DNA of 64,000 nt from Diphasiastrum complanatum (Eukaryota; Streptophyta; Lycopodiopsida; Lycopodiales; Lycopodiaceae), in assembly GCA_029204225.1 (NCBI GenBank), contig CM055094.1, positions 24,264,541-24,328,540 on the forward strand, written 5' to 3'. How positions within the stretch are numbered: the stretch's first letter is position 1; the number at the start of each line of letters is the position of its first letter. Shown here piece after piece: positions 45,885-56,239 of the stretch. The notes beneath the pieces were generated by a model. That model saw only the letters and a program-made list of their open reading frames with translations, ran no database searches and was not told where the DNA came from. The translations under genes were made by a program, and so were the position numbers.

Positions 45885-46640
45885 CTTCGGAACTGAAAGA
45901 GAGCTACCTTAACTTCTGAAGGAAAAAAAGTCTAAAAGACTAATTTACAACTGTACAAGGGAAAGGAAACTTAGCTCTTTCTGAGAACTGTACTTCCACA
46001 GAGAGAATACAAAAAAGCCCTTCTCAGCTTCTTTCTCAATCTGATTTGAGGTTGGAAAATGTGCAACAAGATCTGAAACTTTTGCTATCCCCCCTCGCTG
46101 GTCTGACAGCATCTCAATTTGTCCACATTTAGGCTCAAAAATCCGCTTGAATCTCTGATTTGACCTCAGCTGGTAGGTCGCTGGTCTGTGACAAGCAAGT
46201 CTGAAGCTCAGACTTCTAGAAAACCTTTGAAATGCAAGGATAAATTCTAAAATTTATCCCCTACTGTCCAGCGCTGGACCTGCTGTAGAAATCCGCTTCA
46301 AATCTTGCTCAATTTGTCACTGATTTCCACTCAAAACTCAAGGAAGGAGGCTGCTCTGACAGCGCTGGTCTGCATCAAACTTCCTGACTTGAAAACGCTC
46401 CAAAATCCGGAATTTCCACTCCAAAATCGAAGTTTAAACCCTGATTGGCAGCGCTGGACCTGGCCTAGAAAGCTGATCCAAATTTTACTGTAAAAACAAG
46501 TAATCCTACGGAGATTTCCACCATAGATAGCTGGTTCTCCAGCGCTGACCCTGCTCTATCTATCTTTGCATATTAACCATAGTTGCTATGCACTCTGATG
46601 GATTTCTCCCCTGCTGAAACTAAGCTCCCATAGAAGGAGA
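45885..46640 (-). repeat. G5 5' leader with about six ~90-bp tandem units
   Basis: A CGCTG-centred motif (CAGCGCTGGACCTG or variants) recurs at 46096, 46179, 46272, 46363, 46452 and 46543, spaced 83-93 bp, with ATTTCCACT-like sequence conserved between. It lies between the primer site and gag, where an RNA packaging or translation signal would be expected; the function is unknown. Confidence 0.75.
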
Positions 46641-46654
46641 TGGCTCTGATACCA
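46641..46654 (-). other. primer binding site, tRNA-iMet type (G5)
   Basis: Minus strand TGGTATCAGAGCCA, one base from the 5' LTR. Confidence 0.92.
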
Positions 46655-46655
46655 G

Positions 46656-47012
46656 TGTAATAGATCCTAACACCACAGTAGGGCAAACACTAACTCATCC
46701 ACCCAACCTTGCCTACTCCCTGATATAGAGTAAGCCCCTCCTAGCCTAGTGTGAGGACTGGTAGTATGCAACTGCCAAGTGTCGGCCACGTGGCACTGAC
46801 GTGGTCGACTGCACGTCGGGACCCAACTGGGGGCCCTATCTGCTGACAGGGTCCCTAGGCTGTGTTAGGCCCGCCATGGCTATGGACCGTGCTGGGGCAC
46901 ACTACTCACACTGTCTTGCCCTGTTGGTCATGTACACTGGACACGACCCTGACTGTGGTATCTGACCTATCTGTGTTCCCTAGGGTTCGGCACTGGTTAC
47001 GAGCTCGTAACA
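46656..47012 (-). repeat. right (5') LTR of G5
   Basis: Nearly identical to 40737-41094. The right end is followed by TTCCT. Confidence 0.95.
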
Positions 47013-47608
47013 TTCCTCCCCTGTTGGTGGCCATTTGTGGTTTCAAAAGTCGTATATTCGTCGTAAGGACCACTTTTACTGGCCATCCATGAAGTCTGAG
47101 CTAGACCTTCTTATTCGTAATAAGTACTCTTGTGCTAAGTCTGCTGGTTTGCTTTAGAGTTGGCCTATTCCTCATCGCCAGTAGACTAATATCTCTATGA
47201 ACTTTATCCTAGGCCTTCCCTGTACCCAACATGGTCATGATTCATGTATGGTGGTGGTTGATAGGTTCTCAAAGCAAGCACATTTTAAACTGGTTCACGG
47301 TACTATTACAATTGAGCAGTGTGCACATTTATTCCTGTCAGAGATTTTTCGCCTCCATGGATTTCCTCGTACTATCCTTTCTGATCGGGATAGTAAGTCT
47401 AACTCTATATTTTGGACAAAGCTTATACGCTGGATGTTCAGCTTTTTATGGGTTTCGCTTATCATTCTACTGCCAATGGACAGTCTAAGGTCCTTAATCG
47501 GATCCTTGAGGATTATCTCCGCCATTTTGTTACTCTTTCAGGGAAGGACTAGGATCAACATCTATGTTTAGCTAAGTATAGCTATAATAGCTTAGTTAGT
47601 ACCAGCAC
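47013..47608 (+). pseudogene. gypsy G4 integrase, second part, truncated
   Basis: This continues G4 after G5. A zinc-binding region VGGHLWFQKSYIRRKDHFYW is followed by a Cys pair region (about 47120-47140), then MNFILGLPCTQHGHDS (47197), VVDRFSKQAHF, LHGFPRTILSDRDSK (about 47350-47397) with a frameshift after it, and YSYNSLVSTSTG near 47580-47608, where the LTR of G3 begins. Stops and frameshifts are present. Confidence 0.82.
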
Positions 47609-48084
47609 TGGTATAACGATCGCCAAGTGAAGATCTTCAACAATCTTGTCACATGCAAACCAAAAGGACACTTGTGGAGCATGAACCACCCAACTGATAT
47701 GGAGAGGCTAGTCAATACCCTAACCAATCCACCCCCAAGCCACAGTGAAGAATACAAGAGAGGAGAGGAGAAACTGGCTCCAGAAACTAAATTCACAATA
47801 GGGAGATGGGAGAGTTTCCATAGGATATATTTTCTCCAAGAGAGAGAATATTCCCCCTAGGATCCCCATGCAACCTATATTGAGCTATTGACCTCCTATT
47901 CTTGCATTAGAGCAGTCATTTCTCCTATGTCCAATTATAGGTCTGGGTCCTCATGATTATGAATTACTTGATACGACCACGTCCGAAACAACGTAGCATA
48001 ACTAATAACCTCGTACAACTGGAGTGACCGGCTATCCACGTCAGGAATGATTCCGATTCCCTTGTACAGGACCTGGACATAACA
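47609..48084 (-). repeat. 3' LTR of gypsy G3, antisense
   Basis: On the plus strand it runs from TGGTATAACGATCGCC to CCTGGACATAACA, and the polypurine tract AAGGGGGGAAGAA lies at 48097-48085 (minus). AGCAC precedes it (47604-47608). No second copy of this LTR is found, so its left end is placed where G4 similarity stops and a TG is present. Confidence 0.72.
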
Positions 48085-48925
48085 TTCTTCCCCCCTTGAA
48101 CCATTTCTATCTCTAGAAGTGAAACCTAGGGAAATTCTTCTTTATGCTTTCGACCCACTCCCATGAATCATTCATCCTCAGTCTGTCCCTTCCACCTAAT
48201 CAAGCACTCAGAGATAGAACGATTTCTCAATTGTTTATCTTTGGTTCTGAGTACTTTTTCAGGTTCCAAAGGAACACTAAGCAATAAGTTCTCCAAATGG
48301 GTAAGATCTTCCTCTGAACCAACTACATCACCTTCATGTAAACTTAATTTTAGGAGGCTTACATGAAACACAGGGTGAGCTGTAGACTTGTTTTGAAGAT
48401 CTAGTTCGTAAGCTAAAGAACCAATTTTCTTTATAATCCGAAACGGTCCACAATATCTTGTAGACAATTTATAATGCTTCCCCGTACGCATAGTCTTAGA
48501 ATCCTTAGGTATTCTAAGACATCATACCCAGTCACCAACTTTAAAATCTCCGGGAGACCTCTTAAGATCGGCATAGTGCTTAGCTCCTGAGCACTCCGGA
48601 TACAATCATGGCCCACTTGCAACATTTCACGCATATTTTTGCAAGAAATCCGCAACTTTTTGGATCTTAACAGACTTTGTCTCCACATTTACCGGAGATC
48701 TAGGTTGAAAACCGTACATCAGCATAAACGGACTATAAGTAGTAGCAGAATGTTTCCTACCGTTATAAGCAAACTCAATAAAAGGGACGTAATCTTCCCA
48801 CTGAGATTTCCTGTGAGACACATATGTTCTCAACATATCCTCCATAGTTTGATTAGTCCTCAGTCTGGCCATCTGATTCAAGATGATCAGAAGAACGAAA
48901 ACTAAGCGCGAGCTTATGGAATACA
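48085..48925 (-). pseudogene. gypsy G3 integrase end and chromodomain, broken
   Basis: The minus-strand reading from 48925 has a degenerate DGQTE region, then [52 protein letters not shown], then KLSTRYCGPFRIIKKIG, AHPVFHVSLL, and a chromodomain-like CLIRWKG ending near 48170. It resembles the G5 integrase end but is a separate lineage. Frameshifts occur near 48660 and 48490. The upstream part (towards RT) was removed where G2 begins at 48926. Confidence 0.85.
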
Positions 48926-49368
48926 AGTTACAAATAGAGCCACAGCTGATCTAGAGCTAAGCTATGAAAGCATCACATAAGCAAGACTTAAGCTATGAAA
49001 GCAGCACATAAGCAAGACTTAACCCTAGAAAGCAAGAAAGAGAGAGATTAAGGAGACTAAAGAGAGAGATCAATATCATCAGCTGCATAACAAATGACAC
49101 AGTTTCCCTACTTATAGCCAAGAGGAAGCCATAAAGGGAAGCTTCCGGTGGCTAGGGCCCAACTGGGAGGGAAAATTGTGCGCCCTCCAAGAAGGCCCCC
49201 ACTCTCCAGTAATATGTCCAAATGGCCTAATAATGAATAATAAGGACAAAGGCCAACCATATAGTCTAAGTGTCACTAATGAATAAAAAAGGGCCCAAGG
49301 CCTGCTTATGCATAAAGTAAAGTAAATGTAAATGGACGCGGCGAATGTAATGAGCCGAGTCCATAACT
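48926..49368 (-). repeat. 3' LTR of G2
   Basis: Reverse complement of the G1 LTR family. On the plus strand it runs from AGTTACAAATAGAGCC to CCATAACT, 443 bp. The element interior follows at 49369. Confidence 0.9.
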
Positions 49369-49440
49369 CTCCTTGGCACAAAAGAAAAAGACCCAACTGC
49401 CGAAAAGAAATTGGATCAAGTAGCAGCAAGCCCTGGTGCA

Positions 49441-50186
49441 TCAACAGCTAGAACAACATCTGATGTAGAGGAATCAACAAGTGCAGCAAGAGCCCGAGCC
49501 TGATCCGCAAGTGATGGTGTATGATAAAAGACATCAATAGGCTCCCATGTGGCCTCCTCAATAGGACGGCCACCCCACTGGACCAAAAACTGAATCTGCC
49601 GGTGGCGTCGACTATGGTATAGATGAACCTGTAATATAGCAGCAGGTAAAAATGGAAATAACTCTGGAGTAGTAGGAAACTCAGCATCACAAGGAGCGTC
49701 ATCCTCAATAGCAGCACGTAATAAATTGACATGGAATACATCACAGGCGCGTGTGGAAGCAGGAAGCTGTAAGCGATATGTAACTGGACTAAGAACCTCC
49801 AAAATGCGATAAGGCCCACAATACCGTGGTGCAAGCTTCTCAGTAGAAGCATGGCCCTGGACAAAATGATGACGTGCAAACCGTAGGCATAGATAAACCA
49901 TATCTCCAAGCTGAAACTCAACATGGCGGCGGTGACGATCAACTGAGGTCTGATAACGCTGCTGAACATGCTGTAAATGAGAACTGGCCCGGGTAATAAG
50001 CTCTCGAGCACCAAGGTATCCAAAAAGCCCGAGAAGGTAGAACTGCATCAGCACCAAGAAGCCAATAAGGAAACTGGAAAAGAGATGGACACTCATCGCG
50101 AATAGTCGCATGATACACGTAACCATATGTGCAAGGTGCCCGAAGAAAAGATAGCAGCATCGGAAGACTAGCACCAAGGAGATCAT
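49441..50186 (-). CDS. G2 integrase C-terminal region and chromodomain (partial)
   Basis: An open frame of about 250 codons. ARELITRASSHLQHVQQRYQ and HVEFQLGDMVYL are the usual integrase end. LAPRYCGPYRILEVLSPVTY is the GPY/F module, then ACDVFHVNLLRAA, and a chromodomain-like RQIQFLVQWGGRPIEEATWE (about 49605-49545), ending with a TGA/TAG region near 49441. It is intact here, whereas the same part of G1 has a frameshift. It lacks the integrase catalytic core, so the encoded protein cannot integrate DNA. Chromodomains guide insertion to marked chromatin in chromoviruses. Confidence 0.85.
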
Positions 50187-50423
50187 CCTGACAAAGGATA
50201 GCTTAAAATGGAGAAATATGCACCAACATGGTCAAAAGCCCAAGGTATCCATAGGGCCCATGAATGAGAAGTACCAATGGCATACGGTACCCTCAAGGCC
50301 CATATCACGAGAAGAGCAACATGCCATACATGAAAAATGCGCCCTCCTACAACATGAGAAAGTTCATATAGTTCCAACATATAGTTGGTAGCATGTAAAA
50401 TTGCCCCTACGGCCGGCCCCATG

Positions 50424-50585
50424 TGCAACTTATTGGCCTACTCAAGGTTTTAAAACCTTCACAATAAATTTTTATAATGTTTACAAACTTGGTAAGCCTA
50501 TTTAAACTTTGAGAGAATACAACGCAAATTAAAATTGCATGGCGCTAAAATACATGGTGAAATTGATCAAACTTAAACCATAACA
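50424..50585 (-). repeat. 3' LTR of copia C
   Basis: Minus strand TGTTATGGTTTAAG to GTTGCA, 162 bp, preceded by the purine tract GGAGGGAGC. Confidence 0.82.
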
Positions 50586-50714
50586 GCTCCCTCCTAAGTT
50601 TGGTCAATTTTACATACTCCAAGCTTCTTCCTATGACGATGAAATAATTTTGCATGGAGTGGCTTTGTAAGAATACCTGCAACCATGTTACTTGAGTCAA
50701 TGAAAATAGGGGAT
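50586..50714 (-). pseudogene. copia C C-terminal end
   Basis: The minus-strand reading IFIDSSNMVAGILTKPLHAK, then LFHRHRKKLGV, is the usual copia RNase H end. It joins the piece at 51127-51193 across a solo LTR. Confidence 0.82.
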
Positions 50715-51126
50715 AGTTACGAATGAAGCCACAATTGATCTAGAGCTAAGCTATGAAAGCAGCACATAAGCAAGACTTAACCCTAGAAAGCAGGAAAGAG
50801 AGAGATTAAGGAGGCTAAAGAGAGAGATCAATATCATCAGCTGAATAACAAATGACACAGTTTCCCTACTTATAGCCAAGAGGAAGCCCTGAAAGGAAGC
50901 CTCCAGTGGCTAGGGCCCAACTAGGAGGCATAATAGTGCGCCCTTCAAGAAGGCCCCCACTCTCCAGTAATATTGCCAACTGTCCTAATAATGAATAATA
51001 AGGCCAAAGGCCAACCATATAGTCTAAGTGTCACTAATGAATAAAAAAGGGCCCAAGGCCTGCTTATGCATAAAGTAAAGTAAATGTAAATGGACGCGGC
51101 GAATGTAATGAGCCAAGTCCATAACT
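50715..51126 (-). repeat. solo LTR of the G1 family, antisense
   Basis: 412 bp from AGTTACGAATG to CCATAACT on the plus strand. It matches the LTRs at 48926, 51194 and 56240 and has no interior. Flanks GGGAT and GGGAG agree at four of five bases, as expected of a slightly mutated duplication. It probably arose by LTR-LTR recombination inside copia C. Confidence 0.85.
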
Positions 51127-51188
51127 GGGAGATAATCTTCTTCTTGACTAGATCTCTCAAATGATGATACCTGATATGAATATGTTTG
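51127..51188 (-). pseudogene. copia C RNase H piece between two insertions
   Basis: The minus-strand reading TKHIHIRYHHLRDLVKKKII continues exactly from AVFHG (56700) once G1 and one GTCCT are removed. Confidence 0.88.
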
Positions 51189-51193
51189 GTCCT
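51189..51193. repeat. target site duplication GTCCT, left copy (G1)
   Basis: GTCCT at 51189-51193 and 56675-56679 flanks the element. Confidence 0.95.
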
Positions 51194-51627
51194 AGTTATG
51201 GACTCGGCTCACTACATTCGACGCGTCCATTTACATTTTTTGCATAAGCAGGCCTTGGGCCCTTTTTTATTCATTAGTGACACTTAGACTATATGGTTGG
51301 CCTTTGGCCTTATTATTCATTATTAGGCCATTTGGACATATTACTGGAGAGTGGGGGCCTTCTTGGAGGGTGCACTATTTTCCCTCCCAGTTGGGCCCTA
51401 GCCACCGGAAGCTTCCTTTTAGGGCTTCCTCTTGGCTATAAGTAGGGAAACTGTGTCATTTGTCATTCAGCTGATGATATTGATCTCTCTCTTTAGTCTC
51501 CTTAATCTCTCTCTTTCCTGCTTTCTAGGGTTAAGTCTTGCTTATGTGCTACTTTCATAGCTTAAGTCTTGCTTATGTGATGCTTTCATAGCTTAGCTCT
51601 AGATCAGCTATGGCTCTATTCATAACT
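51194..51627 (+). repeat. 5' LTR of G1
   Basis: 434 bp, with the TATA-like TATAAGTA at 51437-51444. It differs from the 3' LTR at a modest number of sites and small indels. Confidence 0.93.
51437..51444 (+). promoter_or_regulatory. TATA-like box in the G1 LTR
   Basis: TATAAGTA within GGCTATAAGTAGGG, also present in G4 (about 36517). The 3' LTR has TATACGTA. Confidence 0.5.
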
Positions 51628-51639
51628 TGGTATCAGAGC
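51628..51639 (+). other. primer binding site, tRNA-iMet type (G1)
   Basis: TGGTATCAGAGC directly after the 5' LTR. Confidence 0.92.
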
Positions 51640-52247
51640 ACTTTCCTGATTGTTGAATTTTAGATCTGATTTTCTGATTGGGTGCCCATTTTCCTTGCTG
51701 ATTTTTCTCTCTTTGCTGAGGGCTTTCGTCTCTTTGCTTCAGCAACATTCAGCACAGTTTGGAGGACCAGCTCCTATCAAAGCATTTTCCTTGGCGGAGC
51801 TTTAGCAGATAGTTAGAGGAAGTACTTTCGCTAAATTTGGCGGCCGGAAAAAAAAAACCAAAAAAAAAAAAGAAAACCCTCTATCACCCAAGTTCCAACC
51901 CTCTATCACCCATTTCCAGCTTGCTTGCAGGCTCTCCAACGCCCAATTCCCTCATCTCTTTTGTCCGTTTTTGTCTCCGTTTGCAGCCATTTTTCACACC
52001 TTGTTTGCAGGCTGTCCATCGCCCATCCTCAACCAAATTTCACGAAATTCCGACTCCGTTTGATACTCCTATTTGTCACTTGGCTCCTGGCTGTCCAGCG
52101 CATTTTTACAGCCTTCATTTTCACTTTTTTTAATTTGCTGATTGTTGTCCTTTCTTAGTTGTGATAATAGTGGTTTTAATAGACTAATTTGGGGTGACGA
52201 CAAGAGTCCGCTCTCTCAAGTTTTCATCTATTCCTTCCACTATCACT
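51640..52247 (+). other. G1 5' leader
   Basis: Between primer site and gag start. It contains an A-rich run (51847-51875) followed by pyrimidine-rich sequence. No conserved reading frame. Confidence 0.6.
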
Positions 52248-53100
52248 ATGGCACATTCACGTACCCCGAGTGAGACTACTCAAGAAACCTTATCCGATCA
52301 GTTTCGTCGCATGGATGAGACTCTTTCTGGCCTCGTTCTTCACTTCGATACCGTTATGACCGGCTTTGCTACTATGCAGTCACAGATTGATTCTTTACAG
52401 CCTCATGGTCCTGGTAAAGCTCCTGTTTTTCTTTCATTTGGGACTCCCCCTCCATTTGGATTTCCATCTTCCTCTGCTAGTCAGCCTGGTGGTGGACCGT
52501 TCATTCCACCTAACCCATCTCCTGGTTTCTTTTCACGTCCCCCACTTCCTGAGCCACACTTTGCTCGAGACTTTCGTGATAGGGTACAGCTTGCTACCTA
52601 TTCCGGTTCCTCTGACGGGAACTTATTAGAGAATTGGCTTGCTAAGCTTGACACATATTTTCAGATCTACCCTAAGACTGATCCTCAGAAGATCCAATTG
52701 GCTGCTTTACATTTAGATGGACGCGCCGCCACGTGGTGGCGAGTTTATAGAGCTGATCCTGATCGGGAAGGGCTCCATTTATGGCATACTTTTCGTCGTG
52801 ACCTCCGTCATGCTATGATTGACCCTCAGTGGCTCGACCGCCAACGTAATACATTCCGTAGTCTCACTCAGACCAGTGATCTTGCTTCTTATACAGATCA
52901 GTTTATGGAGCTTTCTTATCTTTTCACAGATCTACAGCCCACTGAGCTTATTTCTCGTTACATTGCTGGGCTTCGTGGTGCTTTACGTTATGATGTTTCT
53001 TCCTTCCGTCCTCCCACACTTGTTGCGGCGATGTCTCTTGCCAGTACTTTACAGCATAAGTACTCTAACATCTTCCTTCTTGTTTCTCCCGACCCCATCC
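52248..53100 (+). CDS. G1 gag
   Basis: ATG 52248 (MAHSRTPSETTQETLSDQF); an upstream in-frame ATG/ACG region is less likely because the G4 start aligns here. A short coiled N-terminus is followed by a Pro/Gly-rich linker, PEPHFARDFRDRVQLATYSG, GNLLENWLAKLDTYFQIYPK, LDGRAATWWRVYR and FRRDLRHAMIDPQWLDRQR, the retrotransposon gag domain that forms the particle. Around 53060-53110 the coding frame moves by +1 to reach the zinc knuckle. That is either a mutation or the programmed shift point; G4 is too broken there to decide. Confidence 0.88.
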
Positions 53101-53990
53101 TTCTGCTTCATCTTTTCCCGCTGCGTCCACCCCTACACTGCCCCTTCTGTTCCAGCTCTCTCCATTGTCCCTTCGTCTCCTCGTCCTCCGACTCCTCGAC
53201 CTGCTTTTGTCCGACGTCACACATCTGCAAAGTTCGCTGACCTTCAGCAGCAGCGTCTTTGCTTTCGTTGTAAGAGTCCTGACCATTTTGCCCGTGATTG
53301 TCGTCAGCCTCTCCCTACTACTACTGTTGTTTTTTACCATGAGGGCACTACTCCAAATGATTCCGATATCTACATTCATATTTCTGATGAGCCTGACCTA
53401 TCCTCTGAGCCTTCCACTAATTTACTTCCTGCTACTTGCCATGCTCAGCTTGCCTATGCTACTTGGACAGGGCGTCCTGGTCCTCGCTCCATTCGGTTAC
53501 GTGTACGTATTACAGGTCGTGAGTATATTGCTTTAGTTGATACTGGCAGCACTCATTCTTTTATTAGCAATTATATCACTAGTCGGATACGTGCTTCACT
53601 TGTTCCTGCTTCACAGCCTCTCACAGTTGAGGTTGCCAGTTCCCATTCTTTTCCTAGTTCTCAGATGTTTCATTTACCATACCGCATTGGAGATTTTTCT
53701 GGACAGGCAGATCTTTACATTATTCCTATGGAGGGTTATGATCTTATCCTTGGTGCTGATTGGTTTGCATCTCTTGGAGCCGTTTCACTGGACTTGACAC
53801 AGCAGACATTGACATTTGTACTTGATGCAGTTACACACTCACTTGTTGGCATTGATTCTCAGGGAGACTTCCAGTTGGTTACCGGGAAGCAGTTTATGCG
53901 TAGCCTGCCAAAGGCTGACGATGCAGCTCATCTTTCCATTCAGAGTACATCAGTTGCTGCTTCACTTTCACCATCCGCGGGTCCTCTTCC
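53070..53990 (+). CDS. G1 nucleocapsid knuckle and protease
   Basis: In the +1 frame: CCHC knuckle CFRCKSPDHFARDC (about 53260-53300), a linker with TTTVVFYHEGT, then an aspartic protease with the active site ALVDTGSTHSFIS (about 53532-53570) and the second conserved part YDLILGADWFASLGAV (about 53736-53785). All key residues are present. After QFMRSLPKA (about 53895) the normal path to the RT is lost and the frame continues into the unrecognised block. Confidence 0.88.
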
Positions 53991-55470
53991 TCAGGCTGAT
54001 GCTACTTCGGATTTACAGGTTGTTGTTGTGTGCCTTGCGCCTATATGCCTTGATTCACAGATATCGTATTCAGTGGTCATTCCTGGTTTCATTGATATTG
54101 AGACCGTATACCTTGGTGGTATTTCTATTATTGCTTTTGCGCATACTTTAGATTGCCCTCTCGGTTCGGTGGTTGGTGCAGTATCTTCTCCATTGGTCTC
54201 TATATCTCCATCTCTTGAGTCTGTTATGGCCGATGTTCCTGCTGATTTCTATGGGGTTCTTCATGGGTCCACGTTTGATGGTTCCCTCGCTATTGGTGAT
54301 CAGGTTGTATCTTCTTTCGCTTTACTCCATGGATCTCTGCTTGAGGTTTGTGATCTGCCTCATGATATTTCTACTGTTCTTGACATGATTCATGCGCCTT
54401 TGGCCCTTACTGTTACACATTTTTCATCCGAGGATATTTGCCAGATGGTCACTATTACTTATCTAGGGTATTTATATGCTGGGATCTTTCTAAATGAGTA
54501 CACGGACATCCTTCCGTCTCCTGGTGTTTCTACATATAGGTTTGCTGCAGTCCATGCCGATGCTGTGGATATATGGCATTCCTGGTTATTACATATAGCT
54601 TGGTTTTCATTTGGACCTGTTGATTGGTGCTAGTTTTTCCATATTACTGATCGCCTATGGTGCGGATATCTCTATGATTATGCATGTGGCTCTCTATCTG
54701 TTCCTTGGATTGGTGCTCATTGTCAGGCTTGGCATATCCTGTTGGCTTGGGTTATTGCCTCCGTTCTAGCTACTGTTTGTCTGGGTGATCTTCAGGTTCC
54801 CTGTCATTTCAGGTTGCTCCATATCGCTTGGTCTCCGATGTTGAGTTGCCACTTTGTTCTGGTGTTCCGAGACCATCAGGGTACCTTGAGAGAATTCCTT
54901 CTCCTCTCTTGGATAGTTTTTGGGGATGTTGCCGCCGTATACTTCAGTGTTGCTCATATGTGCTTTGATACCCATTCCCAGCTACACGTGGATATTGCTC
55001 CGATGCTTGCTACTGATGTTGCGGAACCTGTTCCTCGTTCCAGTGCATTTCTTTTATTCCTCCTGGTGTGTACTTTGGGATTACAATTGCGGCCAGTTCC
55101 GATGGGTCATCCGATTCTCCATCCGTTTTTGGTTTGTCCTATGATGGATTGGATGAGGCCTTTCTAGATGAGTTTTTCGGCTACAGTTTGTCAGTTGGGG
55201 CCTCTACTATTTCTAGATTTGTTTCTACTATTTTCATGCATCATGTCTTTTTAGATGATGCATTGATTTCTTGGACCTTCTGGAGCTTTTGGCGTGTTGC
55301 TCTTCTCGTGATATGGGCCTTGAGTATGCCATTGGTACTTCTCATTCATGGGCCCTATGGATACCTTGGGCTTTTGACCATGTTGGTGCATATTTCTCCA
55401 TTTTAAGCTATCCTTTGTCAGGATGATCTCCTTGGTGCTAGTCTTCCGATGTTGCTATCTTTTCTTGGGG
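53991..55470 (+). CDS. unrecognised block replacing RT, RNase H and integrase core in G1
   Basis: I do not recognise this sequence. The protease frame runs on from about 53990 to 55167 with a single stop (TAG 54631-54633), about 390 codons. It is hydrophobic-rich, with stretches such as VVVVCLAPICLD, FYGVLHGSTFDGSLAIGDQ and LLLSWIVFGDVAAVYF. From about 55050 a second frame continues open with FGITIAASSDGSSDSP and LDEAFLDEFFGYS to about 55400. Nothing like RT motifs is present. The right end (from about 55270) is shared with G2. It might be a captured host coding sequence, a lineage-specific retroelement gene, or neutral filler that happens to be open. Joins: left at about 54015 compared with G4, right near 55470, where the integrase end begins. 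Confidence 0.6.
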
Positions 55471-56195
55471 CACCTTGCACATATGGTTACGTGTATCATG
55501 CGGCTATTCGCGATGAGTGTCCATCTCTTTTCCAGTTTCCTTATTGGCTTCCTGGTGCTGATGCAGTTCTACCTTCTCGGGCTTTTTGGATACCTTGGTG
55601 CTCGAGAGCTTATTACCAGGGCCAGTTCTCATTTACAGCATGTTCAACAGCGTTATCAGACCTCAGTTGATCGTCACCGCCGCCATGTTGAGTTTCAGCT
55701 TGGAGATATGGTTTATCTACGCCTACGGTTTGCACGTCATCATTTTGTCCAGGGCCATGCTTCTACTGAGAAGCTTGCACCATGTTATTATGGGCCTTAT
55801 CGCATTTTGGAGGTTCTTAGTCCAATTACATATCGCTTACAGCTTCATGCTTCCACACGCGCCTGTGATGTATTCCATGTCAGTTTATTACGTGCTGCTA
55901 TTGAGGATGACGCTCATTGTGATGCTGAGTTTCCTACTGCTCCAGAGTTATTTCCATTTTTACTTGCTGCTATATTACAGGTTCGTCTATCCATAGTCGA
56001 CGCCGCCGACAAATTCAGTTTTTGGTCCAGTGGGATGGCCGTCCTATTGAGGAGGCCACATGGGAGCCTATTGATGTCTTTTATCATACACCATCACTTG
56101 CGGATCAGGCTCGTGCTCTTGCTGCACTTGTTGATTCCTCTACATCAGATGTTGTTCTAGCTGTTGATGCACCAGGGCTTGCTGCTACTTGATCC
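55471..56195 (+). pseudogene. G1 integrase end and chromodomain, one frameshift
   Basis: Same module as in G2: ARELITRASSHLQHVQQRYQ, VEFQLGDMVYLRL, GPYRILEVLSPITY, ACDVFHVSLLRAA. A frameshift near 55990 moves the chromodomain part (RQIQFLVQWDGRPIEEATWE, about 56007-56070) into another frame. No catalytic integrase core. Confidence 0.87.
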
Positions 56196-56239
56196 AGTTT
56201 CTTTTCAGCAGTTGGGTCTTTTTCTTTTGTGCCAGGGAG

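Larger units (their letters stand above)
40737..47012 (-). mobile_element. young, nearly intact chromodomain gypsy element G5, antisense
   Basis: The 6276-bp element has LTRs of 358 and 357 bp that differ, as read by eye, by two substitutions and one indel. It has a TTCCT duplication, a tRNA-iMet primer site beside the 5' LTR (46654-46641), a polypurine tract beside the 3' LTR (41110-41095) and one gag-pol frame with only two stops. It is the most recent complete gag-pol insertion in the window and lies inside G4. The chromodomain at the integrase end places it among the chromoviruses; the finer lineage (Tekay-like) is a guess. Confidence 0.95.
36348..47608 (+). mobile_element. gypsy element G4, decayed and interrupted
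   Basis: Plus-strand order: a diverged LTR (36348 to about 36655), leader, gag (from 37477), CCHC, protease, RT, RNase H (to 40731), then G5 inserted at 40737-47012 with TTCCT duplicated, then integrase (47013-47608), where the LTR of G3 cuts in. The right half including the 3' LTR is not found. It is related to the G1/G2 family (similar LTR and very similar gag and protease) but still has the pol domains those lack, so it represents the autonomous type. Confidence 0.85.
48926..50423 (-). mobile_element. gypsy G2, antisense, 5'-truncated member of the G1 family
   Basis: The 3' LTR (48926-49368) and the adjoining interior up to 50423 match the 3' part of G1 (about 55270-56674). The 5' part is lost where the copia C LTR begins. 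It sits in G3. Confidence 0.88.

Noticed and set aside
51837-52158. Open frames starting with a Lys-rich run (G1 leader)
   Set aside because: They lie before the gag ATG, start in an A-rich run and have no counterpart in G4.
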